Source: Desulfofundulus thermobenzoicus (GTDB lineage: Bacteria; Bacillota; Desulfotomaculia; Desulfotomaculales; Desulfovirgulaceae). Taken from it: a DNA stretch of 64,000 nt. Both the position numbers and the translations under genes were made by a program. The stretch is taken from the NCBI RefSeq assembly GCF_009428905.1, contig NZ_WHYR01000004.1:47291-111290 (forward strand). The letters are read 5' to 3'. Of the stretch, positions 34,153-44,407 are shown one piece after another. A model generated the notes under the pieces. It made no database searches. It saw only the letters and a program-made list of their open reading frames with translations, and was not told the DNA's origin. Position 1 is the stretch's first letter. Every line of letters begins with the position of its first letter.

Positions 34153-36054
34153 ATGGGTAAGGCAGTGGGTATTGACCTGGGGACCACCAATTCGGTGGTG
34201 GCTGTACTGGAAGGCGGCAAGCCCACGGTGATTATCAATGCGGAAGGCTCCAGAACCACCCCTTCGGTGGTAGCCTTCAAAGATGACGGGGAGCGCCTGG
34301 TGGGGCAGGTGGCCAAGCGCCAGGCGGTGTTGAATTCCGAGAACACCCTTTATTCGGTAAAGCGTTTTATCGGCCGCCGTTATTCCGAGGTGACCGAAGA
34401 GTCCAAACTGGTGCCCTATAAAGTGGAACCCGGACCCAATGATGCGGTCCGCTTCCGGGCAAGGGGCAGGACTTACGCCCCGGAAGAAATTTCAGCCATG
34501 GTATTAAAGAAACTGGTGGACGACGCGTCCAAATACATTGGTGAAAAGGTCACTGATGCGGTGATTACCGTACCGGCCTACTTCAACGACGCCCAGCGGC
34601 AGGCCACCAAGGATGCCGGCAAGATTGCCGGGCTGAATGTGCTGCGGATCATCAACGAGCCCACGGCGGCGGCCCTGGCCTACGGGCTGGAAAAGAAGAC
34701 CAACGAAACCATCCTGGTCTTTGACCTGGGCGGCGGTACCTTTGACGTTTCCATCCTGGAAGTGGGCGACGGGGTCTTTGAGGTAAAGGCCACCAGCGGG
34801 GATACCCACCTGGGTGGGGACGATTTCGACAAGGCCGTTGTGGACTGGCTGGCGGAGGAATTCAAAAAGGATTACGGCATCGACCTGCGCCAGGACAAAC
34901 AGGCGTTGCAGCGGCTGACGGAAGCGGCGGAAAAGGCCAAGATCGAACTTTCCAGCACCCTGGAGACCACCATCAGCCTGCCCTTTATCACCGCCGATGC
35001 CACCGGTCCCAAGCACCTGGAGATGAAGCTCACCCGGGCCAAGTTTGACGACCTCACCCACCACCTGGTGGAGCGCTGCCGGGGGCCGGTGCAGCGGGCC
35101 CTGGCCGATGCCAAACTGACGGAGAAGGATATCGATGAAGTGATCCTGGTGGGCGGTTCCACCCGCATTCCGGCGGTGCAGCAGCTGGTGCGGCAGATGA
35201 CCGGCGGCAAGGATCCCCACCAGGGGGTCAACCCCGACGAAGTGGTGGCCGTGGGAGCGGCCATCCAGGCGGGCGTCCTGGCCGGGGAAATCAAAGACGT
35301 GGTGCTGCTGGATGTGACGCCCCTGTCCCTGGGGGTGGAAACCCTGGGCGGCGTGATGACCAGAATTATCGAGCGCAACACCACCATTCCCGTGCGCCGG
35401 AGCCAGGTTTTCACCACCGCCGAGGACAACCAGCCGGCCGTGGACATCCACGTGCTGCAGGGCGAGCGGGAAATGGCCCGGGACAACCGCTCCCTGGGCC
35501 AGTTCAAGCTGGAGGGCATTGCCCCGGCTCCCCGGGGTGTGCCCCAGATTGAGGTGACCTTTGACATCGACGCCAACGGCATCCTGAAAGTGAGCGCCCG
35601 GGACAAAGCCACGGGCAGGGAGCAGACGGTGACCATAACCGGTTCTTCCAACCTGGACAAGAGCGAGATCGACCGGATGGTCCGGGAGGCCCAGATGTAT
35701 GCCGAGGAGGACAGGCGCCGCAAGCAGGAGGTGGAGGTGCGCAACGAAGCCGACAGCCTGGCCTACCAGGTGGACCGCCAGCTGAGGGAAGTGGGCGACC
35801 GGGTGCCGGTGCACATCAAAGCCCGGGCGGAACAGCTGGTGACCGACCTGAAGGCGGCCTTGAAGGAAAACGCACCCATCGAGCGCATCCGCTCCCTCTC
35901 CGGCGACCTGCAGCAGGCCGCCCAGGCCCTCCTGCAGGCGGCCCGGTCCACCGGACCGGCCGGCGCCGGTTCCCGGGGCGCCGCTTCTGCCGGCTCCGGT
36001 GGAGCAGGCTCGCAGGGCGACGATGTGGTGGACGCCGAGTATGAGGAGAAGTAA
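34153..36054 (+). CDS. dnaK: Chaperone protein DnaK (Hsp70)
   Basis: 633 residues: ATPase domain ([36 protein letters not shown]), the substrate-binding domain from about 390 and a lid with a Gly/Ala-rich end ([10 protein letters not shown]). The ATG follows GGAGGG. It heads dnaK-grpE-dnaJ-cbpM/hspR-like. Confidence 0.97.
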   Translation: MGKAVGIDLGTTNSVVAVLEGGKPTVIINAEGSRTTPSVVAFKDDGERLVGQVAKRQAVLNSENTLYSVKRFIGRRYSEVTEESKLVPYKVEPGPNDAVRFRARGRTYAPEEISAMVLKKLVDDASKYIGEKVTDAVITVPAYFNDAQRQATKDAGKIAGLNVLRIINEPTAAALAYGLEKKTNETILVFDLGGGTFDVSILEVGDGVFEVKATSGDTHLGGDDFDKAVVDWLAEEFKKDYGIDLRQDKQALQRLTEAAEKAKIELSSTLETTISLPFITADATGPKHLEMKLTRAKFDDLTHHLVERCRGPVQRALADAKLTEKDIDEVILVGGSTRIPAVQQLVRQMTGGKDPHQGVNPDEVVAVGAAIQAGVLAGEIKDVVLLDVTPLSLGVETLGGVMTRIIERNTTIPVRRSQVFTTAEDNQPAVDIHVLQGEREMARDNRSLGQFKLEGIAPAPRGVPQIEVTFDIDANGILKVSARDKATGREQTVTITGSSNLDKSEIDRMVREAQMYAEEDRRRKQEVEVRNEADSLAYQVDRQLREVGDRVPVHIKARAEQLVTDLKAALKENAPIERIRSLSGDLQQAAQALLQAARSTGPAGAGSRGAASAGSGGAGSQGDDVVDAEYEEK

Positions 36055-36154
36055 ACCACCATGGTAGTGAGCCAGACAATGTCGTAACTAACGTCATCAC
36101 CCAAGCAGAGTCTGACTCTGTTATTGTTGGTTTGAGTGTCCGGTTTGGCGTAGG

Positions 36155-36187
36155 GTAACGTCCCCTCCCCGGTGGAGGGGACGTTAC
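36155..36187 (+). other. Strong hairpin between dnaK and grpE
   Basis: A perfect 14-bp stem, GTAACGTCCCCTCC / GGAGGGGACGTTAC, with a five-base loop lies six bases before the grpE ribosome binding site. There is no T-run, so it is not a standard terminator. It may protect the dnaK message after cleavage or set the DnaK:GrpE ratio. Confidence 0.6.
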
Positions 36188-36200
36188 TGGAAAGGAGCGA

Positions 36201-36728
36201 ATGCCCATGACGGGGCAGGAACAGGTATTAAACGGCATGCCGGAAAAGGAACTGGCTGAACTGCGCCGGGAACTGGCGGAAGAAAAAAACCGCCATCTGC
36301 GCACCCTGGCCGACTTTGACAACTACCGGCGGCGGGTGGAGCGGGAAGTCCGGGAAAAGAGCCTGGAGGGGAAAAAGGCCCTTATACTGGACCTGCTGCC
36401 GGTGCTGGACAATCTGGAGCGGGCCATCGGCCAGCTTCCCGATGAGGGGGTGGCCAGGGGTTTGGCCATGGTTTACCGGCAGATGCTGGACCTTCTGGGC
36501 CGCCACGGCCTGGAGGTGCTGGAAAGTGAAGGCCGGCCCTTCAACCCGGAGGAACACGAAGGGGTGGGTTTTATACCCGACGGCCATTACCCGCCGGGAC
36601 ATGTGGCCCGGGAAGTCTCCCGGGGCTACCGTTTTAGCGGGGAAATCTTGCGTCCGGCCCGGGTGCTGGTAGCCCGGCAGCCTCAGGCAGGTGAAACATA
36701 TGGGGGTACAATTTCAGGATTACTATGA
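36201..36728 (+). CDS. grpE: Nucleotide exchange factor GrpE
   Basis: 175 residues: an N-terminal coiled coil ([24 protein letters not shown], about 18-41) and the C-terminal beta wing ([22 protein letters not shown]). It releases ADP from DnaK. It overlaps the dnaJ gene by 29 bases, so translation is coupled. ATG 36207 is an alternative start. Confidence 0.93.
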   Translation: MPMTGQEQVLNGMPEKELAELRRELAEEKNRHLRTLADFDNYRRRVEREVREKSLEGKKALILDLLPVLDNLERAIGQLPDEGVARGLAMVYRQMLDLLGRHGLEVLESEGRPFNPEEHEGVGFIPDGHYPPGHVAREVSRGYRFSGEILRPARVLVARQPQAGETYGGTISGLL

Positions 36729-37707
36729 AATTCTGGGGGTAAGCCGGCAGGCCACCGAAAAGGAAATTAAGGCCGCCTACCGGAAGCTGGCCAGGAAATA
36801 TCACCCGGACCTGCACACGGGTAAAGATAAAAAGGAAGCTGAGGAAAAGTTCAAGCTGATCAACGAGGCCTACGAGGTTTTAAGTGACCCGGAAAAAAGG
36901 GCCAAATACGACCGTCTGGGGGCTAACTGGCGGGCCGGGGATAACTTCGAACCGCCCCCGGACATGGGTGACTTTTTTGTTTACACCAGCGGCGGGGAAG
37001 GGACCCCCAAAAGCGGCTTCAGCGACTTTTTTGACATTCTCTTCGGGGGCGCCCCCTTTGGCCGGGTAGCCAGAACCGGTTTCCGCACCGGCCCGCTGCG
37101 GGGGGAGGACGTGGAGGCCCGGCTGGAGCTGACACTGGAAGAGGCCTACCGGGGCGGGGAAAAGACCATCCAGATTTCCCAGCGCGAAATCTGTCCGGAA
37201 TGCGGCGGCAGCGGCAGCCGGGGAAGGGGCTTTTGCCCCGCCTGCGCCGGCACCGGTGTCCGGGAAGGGGAAAAGACCCTGGCCGTCAAGATCCCCCCCG
37301 GGGTGCACGAGGGCAGCCGCATCCGCCTGAAGGGGCAGGGCGGCGAAGGGCTGGCCGGGGGCGAGAGGGGAGATCTGTACTTAAAGGTGCATATCCTTCC
37401 CCATCCGGTATATACCGTACAGGGAAGCGACCTGGAAACCAGTGTCATCCTGCTGCCCCATCAGGCCGTGCTGGGGGATAAGGTGACCGTGCCCACCCTG
37501 GACGGGGCGGTGCTCATGCGGGTACCCGCCGGCACCAGGTCCGGTTCCCGCCTGCGCCTGAAGGGCAAGGGCCTGCCCGGGAAAAATGGTGTCCGGGGGG
37601 ACCTGTACGTACGGGTGGTCATCGACATCCCCGCAGCGCCTACGGAGGAAGAAAAGGATCTTTACCGGCGTCTGGCCGCCCTGCGTACCGGGGGGGTGCA
37701 AAGATGA
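36700..37707 (+). CDS. DnaJ-family co-chaperone with reduced zinc-finger region
   Basis: 335 residues: J-domain with HPD (about 5-72), Gly/Phe-rich segment (about 75-125), then two substrate-binding domains as in CbpA. Between them is a reduced cysteine region with only two pairs (CPECGGSG and CPACAGTG) instead of the four of classical DnaJ, so it can bind at most one zinc. It stands between the DnaJ and CbpA types. The ATG at 36700 follows AGGTGA; GTG 36691 is an alternative. Confidence 0.9.
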   Translation: MGVQFQDYYEILGVSRQATEKEIKAAYRKLARKYHPDLHTGKDKKEAEEKFKLINEAYEVLSDPEKRAKYDRLGANWRAGDNFEPPPDMGDFFVYTSGGEGTPKSGFSDFFDILFGGAPFGRVARTGFRTGPLRGEDVEARLELTLEEAYRGGEKTIQISQREICPECGGSGSRGRGFCPACAGTGVREGEKTLAVKIPPGVHEGSRIRLKGQGGEGLAGGERGDLYLKVHILPHPVYTVQGSDLETSVILLPHQAVLGDKVTVPTLDGAVLMRVPAGTRSGSRLRLKGKGLPGKNGVRGDLYVRVVIDIPAAPTEEEKDLYRRLAALRTGGVQR

Positions 37708-38009
37708 TGAAAAAGTACAGCCTTTCAATTTACTGTCATACCCTGAATCTGGAAGGGGAGCCGGCCGGGATACCGGTGGGCAGCCTGGGCCTGCACCCGG
37801 AGATGCTGGAAAGGCTGGTGGCCCTGGGCATCCTGGAAGTGCGCCGGGGTATGGTTACCCCGGACCAGGTGCGCCGGCTGCAGAAAATCTTTCGCCTCCG
37901 GGGCACCCTGGGGGTCAATCTCACCGGCGCGGCCGTCATCGTGGATTTGCTGGAGCGTATGGAAAAACTGGAGGATGAGCTGGAGCGGCTGCGCAGAACC
38001 TTTTTATGA
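37704..38009 (+). CDS. MerR-like chaperone modulator (CbpM/HspR type)
   Basis: 101 residues with a short MerR-like helix-turn-helix ([18 protein letters not shown]) and a C-terminal helix ([27 protein letters not shown]). Both CbpM, an inhibitor of CbpA-type J-proteins, and HspR, the repressor encoded at the end of actinobacterial dnaK operons, have this plan. The start overlaps the dnaJ stop (ATGATGA). Position behind a CbpA-like J-protein favours CbpM; the dnaK-grpE-dnaJ-X-clpB order also fits HspR. Confidence 0.75.
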   Translation: MMKKYSLSIYCHTLNLEGEPAGIPVGSLGLHPEMLERLVALGILEVRRGMVTPDQVRRLQKIFRLRGTLGVNLTGAAVIVDLLERMEKLEDELERLRRTFL

Positions 38010-38012
38010 CGA

Positions 38013-38041
38013 ACCACCGGCGGGTTGTTGCGGCCGGTGGT
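38013..38041 (+). terminator. Possible end hairpin of the dnaK operon
   Basis: A 9-bp stem (ACCACCGGC / GCCGGTGGT) lies directly after the stop at 38009 without a T-run. Confidence 0.35.
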
Positions 38042-38049
38042 GTGTCAGT

Positions 38050-38239
38050 GTGTCAGGGGACAGTTCCTTGTCACGCTTTGGGACAACCATTGGGGACGAT
38101 CCCCGTGGTTAGGATAACCAGGGGGGCGAGGCAACCAGGCTAGCCGTGGGGACGATCTCTTTGTCTCAGGTAGATGTGTCAAAGAACCGTCCCCTGTCAC
38201 AGATGCACACTGTCACACAAGAACCGTCCCCTGTCACAC
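38050..38239. repeat. Cluster of three interspersed-repeat copies
   Basis: Copies lie at 38173-38205 (same as 2387-2450), 38211-38239 (TGTCACACAAGAACCGTCCC, slightly changed) and, inverted and degenerate, 38050-38074. The cluster fills the space between the dnaK operon and clpB. Confidence 0.8.
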
Positions 38240-38266
38240 TAGCCTTATTTCGGAGGTGATATTTTC

Positions 38267-40879
38267 ATGGATATCAACCGTTATACACAAAAGTCCCGGG
38301 AGGCCCTGGCGGCGGCACAGCAGCTGGCCGCGCAGCGCCGTCATCAGGAAGTGAGCGGCAAACACCTGCTGGCAGCCCTGCTGGCCCAGGAGGGGGGTAT
38401 GGCCCCCCGCTTCCTGGAGAGCGCCGGGGTGAATATACCTTCCCTGGAACGCAGGGTGGAGGAGCTTTTACGGCGGATTCCCGTGGTCACCGGCTATGAA
38501 GGGAGCCTGCGGCTGTCCAACGCCCTGGCCCGGGTGCTGGGCCGGGCGGAGGAAGAGGCCCGGGAGATGAAGGACGACTACATCAGTGTGGAGCACCTGC
38601 TGCTGGCCCTCCTTTCCGAAGGGGAAAGGGAACTGGTGGAGGTGTTCACCCAGGCCGGACTGACCCGGGAGGGATTGCTGGCGGCCTTGAGGGCCGTGCG
38701 GGGCAACCAGCGGGTGACCGGGGAAAACCCGGAGGAAACCTACGAAGCCCTGGAGCGCTACGGCCGGGATCTCACCCGCCTGGCCCGGGAGGGCAAGCTG
38801 GACCCGGTCATCGGCCGGGACGACGAAATCCGCCGGGTGATCGAGATCCTTTCCCGGCGCACCAAGAACAACCCGGTGCTCATCGGCGAGCCCGGGGTGG
38901 GTAAAACGGCCATTGTGGAAGGCCTGGCCCGGCGCATCGTGGCCCAGGACGTGCCCGAAGGCTTGAAAGACAAGCGCATCGTGGGCCTGGACATGGGGGC
39001 GCTGATCGCCGGGGCCAAGTACCGGGGCGAGTTTGAGGAGCGTTTAAAGGCCGTGCTCAAGGAAGTGCAGCAGTCCGAGGGAAGGATCATCCTTTTCATC
39101 GACGAACTGCACACCGTGGTGGGGGCCGGCGCCGCCGAAGGGGCGGTGGACGCGGGCAACCTGTTAAAACCCATGCTGGCCCGGGGGGAGCTGCGGACCA
39201 TCGGCGCCACCACCCTGGACGAGTACCGCAAACACGTGGAAAAGGACGCCGCCCTGGAAAGGCGTTTCCAGCCCGTAATCGTCAACCCGCCTTCGGTGGA
39301 AGATACCATTTCCATCCTGCGGGGCTTAAAGGAGCGCTACGAAGTGCATCACGGGGTGCGCATTAAGGACGCGGCCCTGGTGGCGGCAGCCACCCTGTCG
39401 GACCGCTACATTTCCGACCGCTTTTTGCCGGACAAGGCTATCGACCTGATGGACGAGGCGGCGGCCCGGCTGCGCACGGAAATCGACAGTATGCCGGCGG
39501 CCCTGGATGAGATCACCCGCCGGATCATGCAGCTGGAAATTGAAGAGGCGGCTTTAAAGAAGGAGAGCGACCCGGCGTCGGCCGAACGCCTGGAGAAAAT
39601 CAGAAAGCAGCTGGCCGACCTGCGCTCCGAGGCCGATGCCATGAAGGCCCAGTGGCAGGTGGAAAAGCAGGCCATCGGCCGGGTGCGCCAGATCAAGAAG
39701 GAAATCGAGGAAACCCGCCAGCAGATGGAAGAGGCCGAACGGGCCTATGATTTAAACCGCCTGGCGGAGTTGAAATACGGCCGGCTGAACGAACTGGAGC
39801 GCCGCCTGAAGGCCGAGGAGGAACTGCTGGCGGGCAAGCAGAAACACGGCATGCTGCTGAAGGAAGAGGTGGACGAGGAAGACATTGCCCGGGTGGTCAG
39901 CCGCTGGACGGGCATCCCGGTGAGCAAGTTGATGGAAGGGGAAAGGGAAAAGCTCATCCACCTGGACGAGGAGCTGCACAGGCGGGTCATCGGCCAGGAC
40001 GAGGCGGTGCGGGCGGTGGCCGATGCGGTGGTCCGCGCCAGGGCGGGAATCAAGGACCCCAACCGGCCCATCGGCAGCTTCATCTTCCTGGGGCCCACCG
40101 GCGTGGGCAAGACGGAGCTGGCCCGGGCCCTGGCGGAAGCCCTCTTTGACGACGAGCGGAACATGATTCGCCTGGATATGTCCGAATACATGGAAAAGCA
40201 CACTGTGGCCCGGCTCATCGGCGCGCCCCCGGGATATGTGGGCTACGAGGAAGGGGGCCAGCTCACCGAGGCGGTGCGCCGGAAGCCCTATTCGGTGATC
40301 CTGCTGGATGAAATTGAAAAGGCGCACCACGACGTGTTCAACGTGCTGCTGCAATTGTTGGACGACGGCCGGCTCACCGACGGCCACGGCCGCACGGTGA
40401 ACTTCCGCAACACGGTGGTGATCATGACCTCCAACATCGGCAGCCAGGAAATCCTGGAGCACCAGGAAAGGGGCGGGGACTTCGCCGCCATGAAGGAGAA
40501 GGTGCTGGGTATATTGCGCCGGCACTTCCGGCCCGAGTTTCTTAACCGGGTGGATGAAATCGTGGTCTTCCACGCCCTGAACCAGTTGCACATGCGCCAG
40601 ATCGCCTCTTTGATGCTGCAAAGGCTGGCCGACCGTATCCAGGGCGGCACCGGCAACAAACTGGAGTGGGACGACGGAGCCCTGAACTACCTGGCCAACA
40701 AGGGCTACGAGCCCGCCTACGGTGCCCGGCCCTTGAAGCGCCTGATCCAGCAGGAAGTGGAAACACCCTTGAGCCGCCTGATGGTCAAAGGCGAGGTGCT
40801 GCCGGGGGACACCATCTTCCTTACGGGCGATGACCGCGGTTTGCGCCTGGAGCGAAAGGCGGCGGAGAAGCAAATCTAA
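38267..40879 (+). CDS. clpB: ATP-dependent disaggregase ClpB
   Basis: 870 residues: Clp N-domain (about 1-145), first AAA domain (Walker [10 protein letters not shown], Walker [10 protein letters not shown]), the long M-domain coiled coil (about 405-525), second AAA domain (GPTGVGKTE) and C-terminal small domain. It works with DnaK/DnaJ/GrpE to dissolve protein aggregates. The ATG follows CGGAGGTGA. No CtsR-type direct repeats are seen upstream. Confidence 0.97.
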   Translation: MDINRYTQKSREALAAAQQLAAQRRHQEVSGKHLLAALLAQEGGMAPRFLESAGVNIPSLERRVEELLRRIPVVTGYEGSLRLSNALARVLGRAEEEAREMKDDYISVEHLLLALLSEGERELVEVFTQAGLTREGLLAALRAVRGNQRVTGENPEETYEALERYGRDLTRLAREGKLDPVIGRDDEIRRVIEILSRRTKNNPVLIGEPGVGKTAIVEGLARRIVAQDVPEGLKDKRIVGLDMGALIAGAKYRGEFEERLKAVLKEVQQSEGRIILFIDELHTVVGAGAAEGAVDAGNLLKPMLARGELRTIGATTLDEYRKHVEKDAALERRFQPVIVNPPSVEDTISILRGLKERYEVHHGVRIKDAALVAAATLSDRYISDRFLPDKAIDLMDEAAARLRTEIDSMPAALDEITRRIMQLEIEEAALKKESDPASAERLEKIRKQLADLRSEADAMKAQWQVEKQAIGRVRQIKKEIEETRQQMEEAERAYDLNRLAELKYGRLNELERRLKAEEELLAGKQKHGMLLKEEVDEEDIARVVSRWTGIPVSKLMEGEREKLIHLDEELHRRVIGQDEAVRAVADAVVRARAGIKDPNRPIGSFIFLGPTGVGKTELARALAEALFDDERNMIRLDMSEYMEKHTVARLIGAPPGYVGYEEGGQLTEAVRRKPYSVILLDEIEKAHHDVFNVLLQLLDDGRLTDGHGRTVNFRNTVVIMTSNIGSQEILEHQERGGDFAAMKEKVLGILRRHFRPEFLNRVDEIVVFHALNQLHMRQIASLMLQRLADRIQGGTGNKLEWDDGALNYLANKGYEPAYGARPLKRLIQQEVETPLSRLMVKGEVLPGDTIFLTGDDRGLRLERKAAEKQI

Positions 40880-40975
40880 AATGCCACGGGGAGCCGTGGT
40901 TCTGGGCAGTGTACCTATCAAGGGCTGCATGATGTCAAGGTGCCGGTGACAGTGGTTAAATAATAGTGGTTAAAG

Positions 40976-41015
40976 AAAAACTTCCTCCAGGCTTGAACCG
41001 CGGAGGAAGTTTTTT
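40976..41015. terminator. Bidirectional terminator between clpB and the ferritin-like gene
   Basis: A stem of AAAAACTTCCTCC / GGAGGAAGTTTTT (40976-41014) has T-runs on both strands, suiting the two convergent genes. Confidence 0.9.
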
Positions 41016-41042
41016 CATAAAGTAAGACCTGCAGCCATAAAC

Positions 41043-41528
41043 CTATGCTGCGGAGAATCCCTGTTGCCGCCACCATTCTTCTTTCAGATGATCATAAATT
41101 CTCTGTAAAATTTCCAGGTGGCTGTTTTCCCAGTCCGCCAGCTGACGGCAGAGGGCTTTGACTTCTTCCCGCCGGCTGTTCTCCGCAGCCTGGCGGTAAA
41201 AGTCTATGGACGCCTTTTCCATCAGTATGCAAATATGAAATAGGGAAACCTCCAGCGAACTTGATTCCGGTTTTGCCTTGCCCGGTTCAAAAATGTGCGG
41301 GGAAGGGGTTTCTTCTATCAACACTTCCCCCACAGGCTGGTTATGGGCAATTTTCCGGTAGAGACCGGTGAGACGGTCCTTATGCATTTCTTCCTCATCG
41401 GCCAGAAAGGTAAAAGCCTCTTTTGTCTCAGGGTCTTTTACCAGCTGGGCAGCCAGGATATAAAACTGCAGGGCTTCCATTTCATTGACTATAGCTGTTT
41501 TTAGAATATCCAGTTCGCTGTCGGGCAT
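41043..41528 (-). CDS. Ferritin-like / rubrerythrin-type di-iron protein
   Basis: 161 residues forming a four-helix bundle with two iron half-sites: NEMEALQFY and DEEEMH in the first half, MEKASIDFYRQA and DWENSHLEIL in the second. There is no rubredoxin domain, so it is a rubrerythrin core of the DUF2202/COG1633 kind, thought to reduce peroxide or store iron. A GAGGAG site precedes the ATG. It borders an oxidative-stress cluster. Confidence 0.85.
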   Translation of the reverse strand: MPDSELDILKTAIVNEMEALQFYILAAQLVKDPETKEAFTFLADEEEMHKDRLTGLYRKIAHNQPVGEVLIEETPSPHIFEPGKAKPESSSLEVSLFHICILMEKASIDFYRQAAENSRREEVKALCRQLADWENSHLEILQRIYDHLKEEWWRQQGFSAA

Positions 41529-41756
41529 ATTTTCACTCCTCTTCAGGTTTTACCATTATTCTATCACCTTCACATTTACCGGACAAGTCAATTGTTATAG
41601 ATAAGTGCGGATTCTGTAATATGGGCTACCTATTTATTGCCCAAATTTTTCGGTAGATTTGCCAGTAATAACAAATATTAATATCTGGTGTGATGAGGGT
41701 ATTTTTAACATGTTAAAACCAACTTAATAATATTAAAATTAATATTAATATTAATA

Positions 41757-42047
41757 TTGAAAGGACTTGCGGATTTGACGAAGGTAATTGAACGTAGTAT
41801 GATAATGATTATTACTAGTTTTTTATCATATTCTTTGTATATGTTCTGGCTCCTGAATTCTCTGGCAACTGCCCGGGTTTACCGGTTGTTTTGCCTCGCA
41901 AACAATATAAAACCGCCTGATCCAAAAGCAGGTGGCCGGGAAAAGGGGATTCCCTCAGGCACACCCTTTGAAAAACTCCTTAAAGGATGGGTTTGTCCCC
42001 CTTGCGGGGCAGGAAAAGACATATTCGCCAAAGGAGGTTTGTTTTGA
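41757..42047 (+). CDS. Degenerate rubredoxin-like protein with only one Cys pair
   Basis: The C-terminal half (GIPSGTPFEKLLKGWVCPPCGAGKDIF) is clearly the second half of a rubredoxin. The first CxxC half is replaced by FCLANNIKPPDPKAGG, with one Cys, and a hydrophobic stretch precedes it. With three cysteines it cannot make a normal FeS4 site. The stop overlaps the next gene's ATG (TGATG), suggesting it is still translated. The start is uncertain (TTG 41757, TTG 41775 or ATG 41799). It may be a decaying gene. Confidence 0.5.
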   Translation: MKGLADLTKVIERSMIMIITSFLSYSLYMFWLLNSLATARVYRLFCLANNIKPPDPKAGGREKGIPSGTPFEKLLKGWVCPPCGAGKDIFAKGGLF

Positions 42048-42634
42048 TGAAGTTACGGTTTCTGGCTTTAGCCTGCAGCCCAAGGAAAAACGGTAATACG
42101 GCCGTTCTGGCCGGACAGGCCCTGGCGGCGGCCGAATCGGCAGGGTGCAGCACTGAGCTTTTGCACCTTGCCGATTACCGGTACGCCCCGTGCCGGGCCT
42201 GTGACGGCTGCTTTCCCACCGGCAGGTGCGTGCTGCAGGACGACGCCGGCCTGATTTATGAAAAAATCCTGGCAGCCGACCGTTTAATCCTGGCCGCACC
42301 GGTTTTTTTCATGGGGATTTGTGCCCAGGCCAAGATGCTCATCGACCGTGCCCAGCAGTTTTGGGCTGCCAAATACATTTTAAAAAAAGAGGTGATTCCC
42401 GGTATAAAAAACCGACCGGCGCGCCGGGGCATCTTTATCAGTTGCGGCGGCACCACCATGCCCGGGGTTTTTGACGGATCCGTTCAGGTGGTGAAGGCTT
42501 TTTTTAAAATGCTGGAAATTGAACTTTCGGCCACCCTGTGTTACGCCGGGGTGGATAAAGCCGGGGACATTTTACAAAAAGCAGGCGCCCTGGAAGAGGT
42601 TGCGGAAACTGCCCGCAAGCTGTGCATCCCCTGA
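42047..42634 (+). CDS. Iron-sulfur flavoprotein / NADPH-dependent FMN reductase family
   Basis: 195 residues with a flavodoxin-like fold: LALACSPRKNGNTAVL for FMN phosphate binding and a compact CRACDGCFPTGRC motif like that of archaeal/clostridial iron-sulfur flavoproteins. It would pass electrons to small redox proteins, here probably rubredoxin-like or desulfoferrodoxin partners. The ATG follows AAAGGAGG and overlaps the upstream stop. Confidence 0.85.
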   Translation: MKLRFLALACSPRKNGNTAVLAGQALAAAESAGCSTELLHLADYRYAPCRACDGCFPTGRCVLQDDAGLIYEKILAADRLILAAPVFFMGICAQAKMLIDRAQQFWAAKYILKKEVIPGIKNRPARRGIFISCGGTTMPGVFDGSVQVVKAFFKMLEIELSATLCYAGVDKAGDILQKAGALEEVAETARKLCIP

Positions 42635-42802
42635 TTTAGATGATAGTGGCACGGCATATTTGTCAGGTTCATTGAGAATACGATTTGGTGATAAAATATG
42701 CTTATTTTCTTAAGCCTGAAAAATTTTTTCATTACCAGGAAGGAAAAACAATTTTTACGTAGTAATAATAAATATCATTAAGAAGAAAGGAGGATATGTC
42801 CT

Positions 42803-42979
42803 ATGACCTGGAAGTGTGCCAACTGCGGCTATACCCTTTTTGAAAAACAACCTCCCGACAAATGCCCTTCCTGTGGCGAGGCCTGTGAGTTTGTAGATGT
42901 TTCCTGCTACATTCCCGAATGCGGCGGCCCCGATTCCGGCGGGATCGACGGGCGCCTTTACAAAAAGGAAAAAGAATAA
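42803..42979 (+). CDS. Small rubredoxin-like two-CxxC protein (58 residues)
   Basis: Begins [15 protein letters not shown], then CPSCGE, a rubredoxin-type iron or zinc knuckle pair, plus three further cysteines (ACEF, VSCY, ECGG). AAGGAGG lies nine bases before the ATG. It sits 14 bases before desulfoferrodoxin, with which it is presumably co-transcribed as an electron donor. Confidence 0.82.
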   Translation: MTWKCANCGYTLFEKQPPDKCPSCGEACEFVDVSCYIPECGGPDSGGIDGRLYKKEKE

Positions 42980-42993
42980 AGGAGGCAATCCTG

Positions 42994-43368
42994 ATGACTG
43001 AACTGAACCAGGTTTACAAGTGCAATGTTTGTGGTAACATGGTGGAAGTAATTCACACCGGGGTGGGTGAACTGGTCTGCTGCGGCCAGCCCATGCAGCT
43101 GATGAAGGTGAATACCGTGGATGCCAGCAGGGAAAAGCACGTTCCGGTAATCGAAAAGACGGACGGTGGTTTCCTGGTCAAGGTGGGCAGTGTGCCCCAT
43201 CCCATGGAAGAGAAGCACTATATCGAGTGGATTGAAGTAATTGCCGACGGGGTGGTATATCGCCAGTTCTTGAAGCCCGGCGAAAAACCCGAGGCGGAAT
43301 TCTGCATCAAAGCCCAAAAAGTAACCGCCAGGGAACACTGCAACCTGCACGGGGTCTGGCAGGCATAG
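42994..43368 (+). CDS. dfx: Desulfoferrodoxin (superoxide reductase)
   Basis: 124 residues with both iron centres: an N-terminal desulforedoxin domain (CNVCGNM and VCCGQPM) and the superoxide reductase domain, with His ligands in EKHVPVIE and [11 protein letters not shown] and the Cys/His pair REHCNLHG. It reduces superoxide to peroxide, a key defence in sulfate-reducing anaerobes. The ATG at 42994 follows AAAGGAGG. Confidence 0.96.
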   Translation: MTELNQVYKCNVCGNMVEVIHTGVGELVCCGQPMQLMKVNTVDASREKHVPVIEKTDGGFLVKVGSVPHPMEEKHYIEWIEVIADGVVYRQFLKPGEKPEAEFCIKAQKVTAREHCNLHGVWQA

Positions 43369-43418
43369 GGGATGCCTGGTCATGGGCAAAAAAATGGGTT
43401 TGTTCCCTTTGAGTCCAT

Positions 43419-43574
43419 GTGTATGAACCTGAGAAGGAAAACCCGTCCGGAAAAGCAATGGGCGCCGCCTCCTGTAGCTTTGTGGATGAAAACGGCGAAC
43501 GGACCGATCGGGTCGCCTGCACGCATTGCGGGGCACCAGGGGAAGCACTGTGCGAAGAAACGGAAGAAAACTAA
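43419..43574 (+). CDS. Possible small cysteine-rich protein or gene remnant
   Basis: A 51-codon frame from GTG 43419 encodes a hydrophilic, protein-like sequence with CTHCGAPGEALC, a zinc-ribbon-like knuckle. There is no good ribosome binding site and no family was recognised. It could be the tail of a decayed redox protein. Confidence 0.3.
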   Translation: MYEPEKENPSGKAMGAASCSFVDENGERTDRVACTHCGAPGEALCEETEEN

Positions 43575-43589
43575 CTGCCTGTCAAGGAA

Positions 43590-43622
43590 TACAGGGGCAA
43601 GACATTATCTCTTGCCCCTGTA
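43590..43622 (+). terminator. Hairpin after the desulfoferrodoxin cluster
   Basis: A perfect 13-bp stem (TACAGGGGCAAGA / TCTTGCCCCTGTA) with a seven-base loop and no T-run; it may end or stabilise the upstream transcript. Confidence 0.5.
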
Positions 43623-43811
43623 CATTGTGAACAAACTACCATCGGCGGCCGGGGGACCAGGGATCTGGATGAATATCAACTGGCCTGCCCTGGTGCCGGT
43701 CGGTGGATTGGACAACTCCATACGGGCAAAGGATGGTCCGCTGGTACGCCAGCCTCTCCCGGCCATAGAAAGGCGGCAGGAAGTGGTGGACAGTTTTTGC
43801 TAAGCTGCACT

Positions 43812-43839
43812 AAAAAAGCAGGCCGGCAAGGCCTGCTTT
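43812..43839 (-). terminator. hsp20 terminator
   Basis: A stem AAAGCAGGCC / GGCCTGCTTT (43815-43839) is followed on the minus strand by a run of T's from the A-tract at 43812-43817. Confidence 0.85.
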
Positions 43840-43870
43840 AAGTGCAACGGGTTCATACCTGTGCACCAGT

Positions 43871-44311
43871 CTATTCGATGGTCACCTGAATTTGTTTGGG
43901 CTTGTCCCCGCCGGCTTTAGGCAGAACAATTTCCAGGATGCCGTCCTTGAAAGTGGCTTTTGTTTTTTCCTTTTCTACGGGCGTGGGCAGGGGGATGGTC
44001 CGGGTGAAGGAGCCGTAGAAGCGTTCCGACCGGAAATAATCCTTTTCCTTGATCTCCTCGTCCCGTTTGATCTCCCCTTTGAGGGATACATGGTCCTCCG
44101 TAACCAGGATATCGATGTCTTCCTTTTTCACCCCCGGCAATTCGGCCTTGATTACCAGCCTGTCCTCCCGGTCGATAACATCCACCGCCGGTTTCCAGGA
44201 AGCGGCCACACCGGGCAACTGCAGCTGTCTGAGCCTGCTGCTGAAGGCACGGTCCAGGGCATCCTGCAATTCCTGCAATTCACGCCACGGGTTCCAGGGG
44301 ATCAGCGACAT
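43871..44311 (-). CDS. Hsp20/alpha-crystallin small heat-shock protein
   Basis: 146 residues: an N-terminal helix with WNPWRELQELQ, the alpha-crystallin domain (about 40-135) with AELPGVKKEDIDI and GILEIVLPK, and a C-terminal KPKQIQVTIE tail carrying the I-X-V anchor. It holds unfolding proteins for the DnaK/ClpB machinery encoded upstream. A promoter lies 70 bases before the start. Confidence 0.94.
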   Translation of the reverse strand: MSLIPWNPWRELQELQDALDRAFSSRLRQLQLPGVAASWKPAVDVIDREDRLVIKAELPGVKKEDIDILVTEDHVSLKGEIKRDEEIKEKDYFRSERFYGSFTRTIPLPTPVEKEKTKATFKDGILEIVLPKAGGDKPKQIQVTIE

Positions 44312-44378
44312 TTTTTCATCCTCCTTTGGTTTTTGTTTGTGGCTAAGAGGTCCGGACCTTTTTGGTCAACCTGATTAA

Positions 44379-44407
44379 AAATTAAAACAGAGACGGGATG
44401 CTGTCAA
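44379..44407 (-). promoter_or_regulatory. hsp20 promoter
   Basis: TTGACA (44402-44407) and TAATTT (44379-44384) on the minus strand, spaced 17 bases. No CIRCE is present. Confidence 0.65.
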
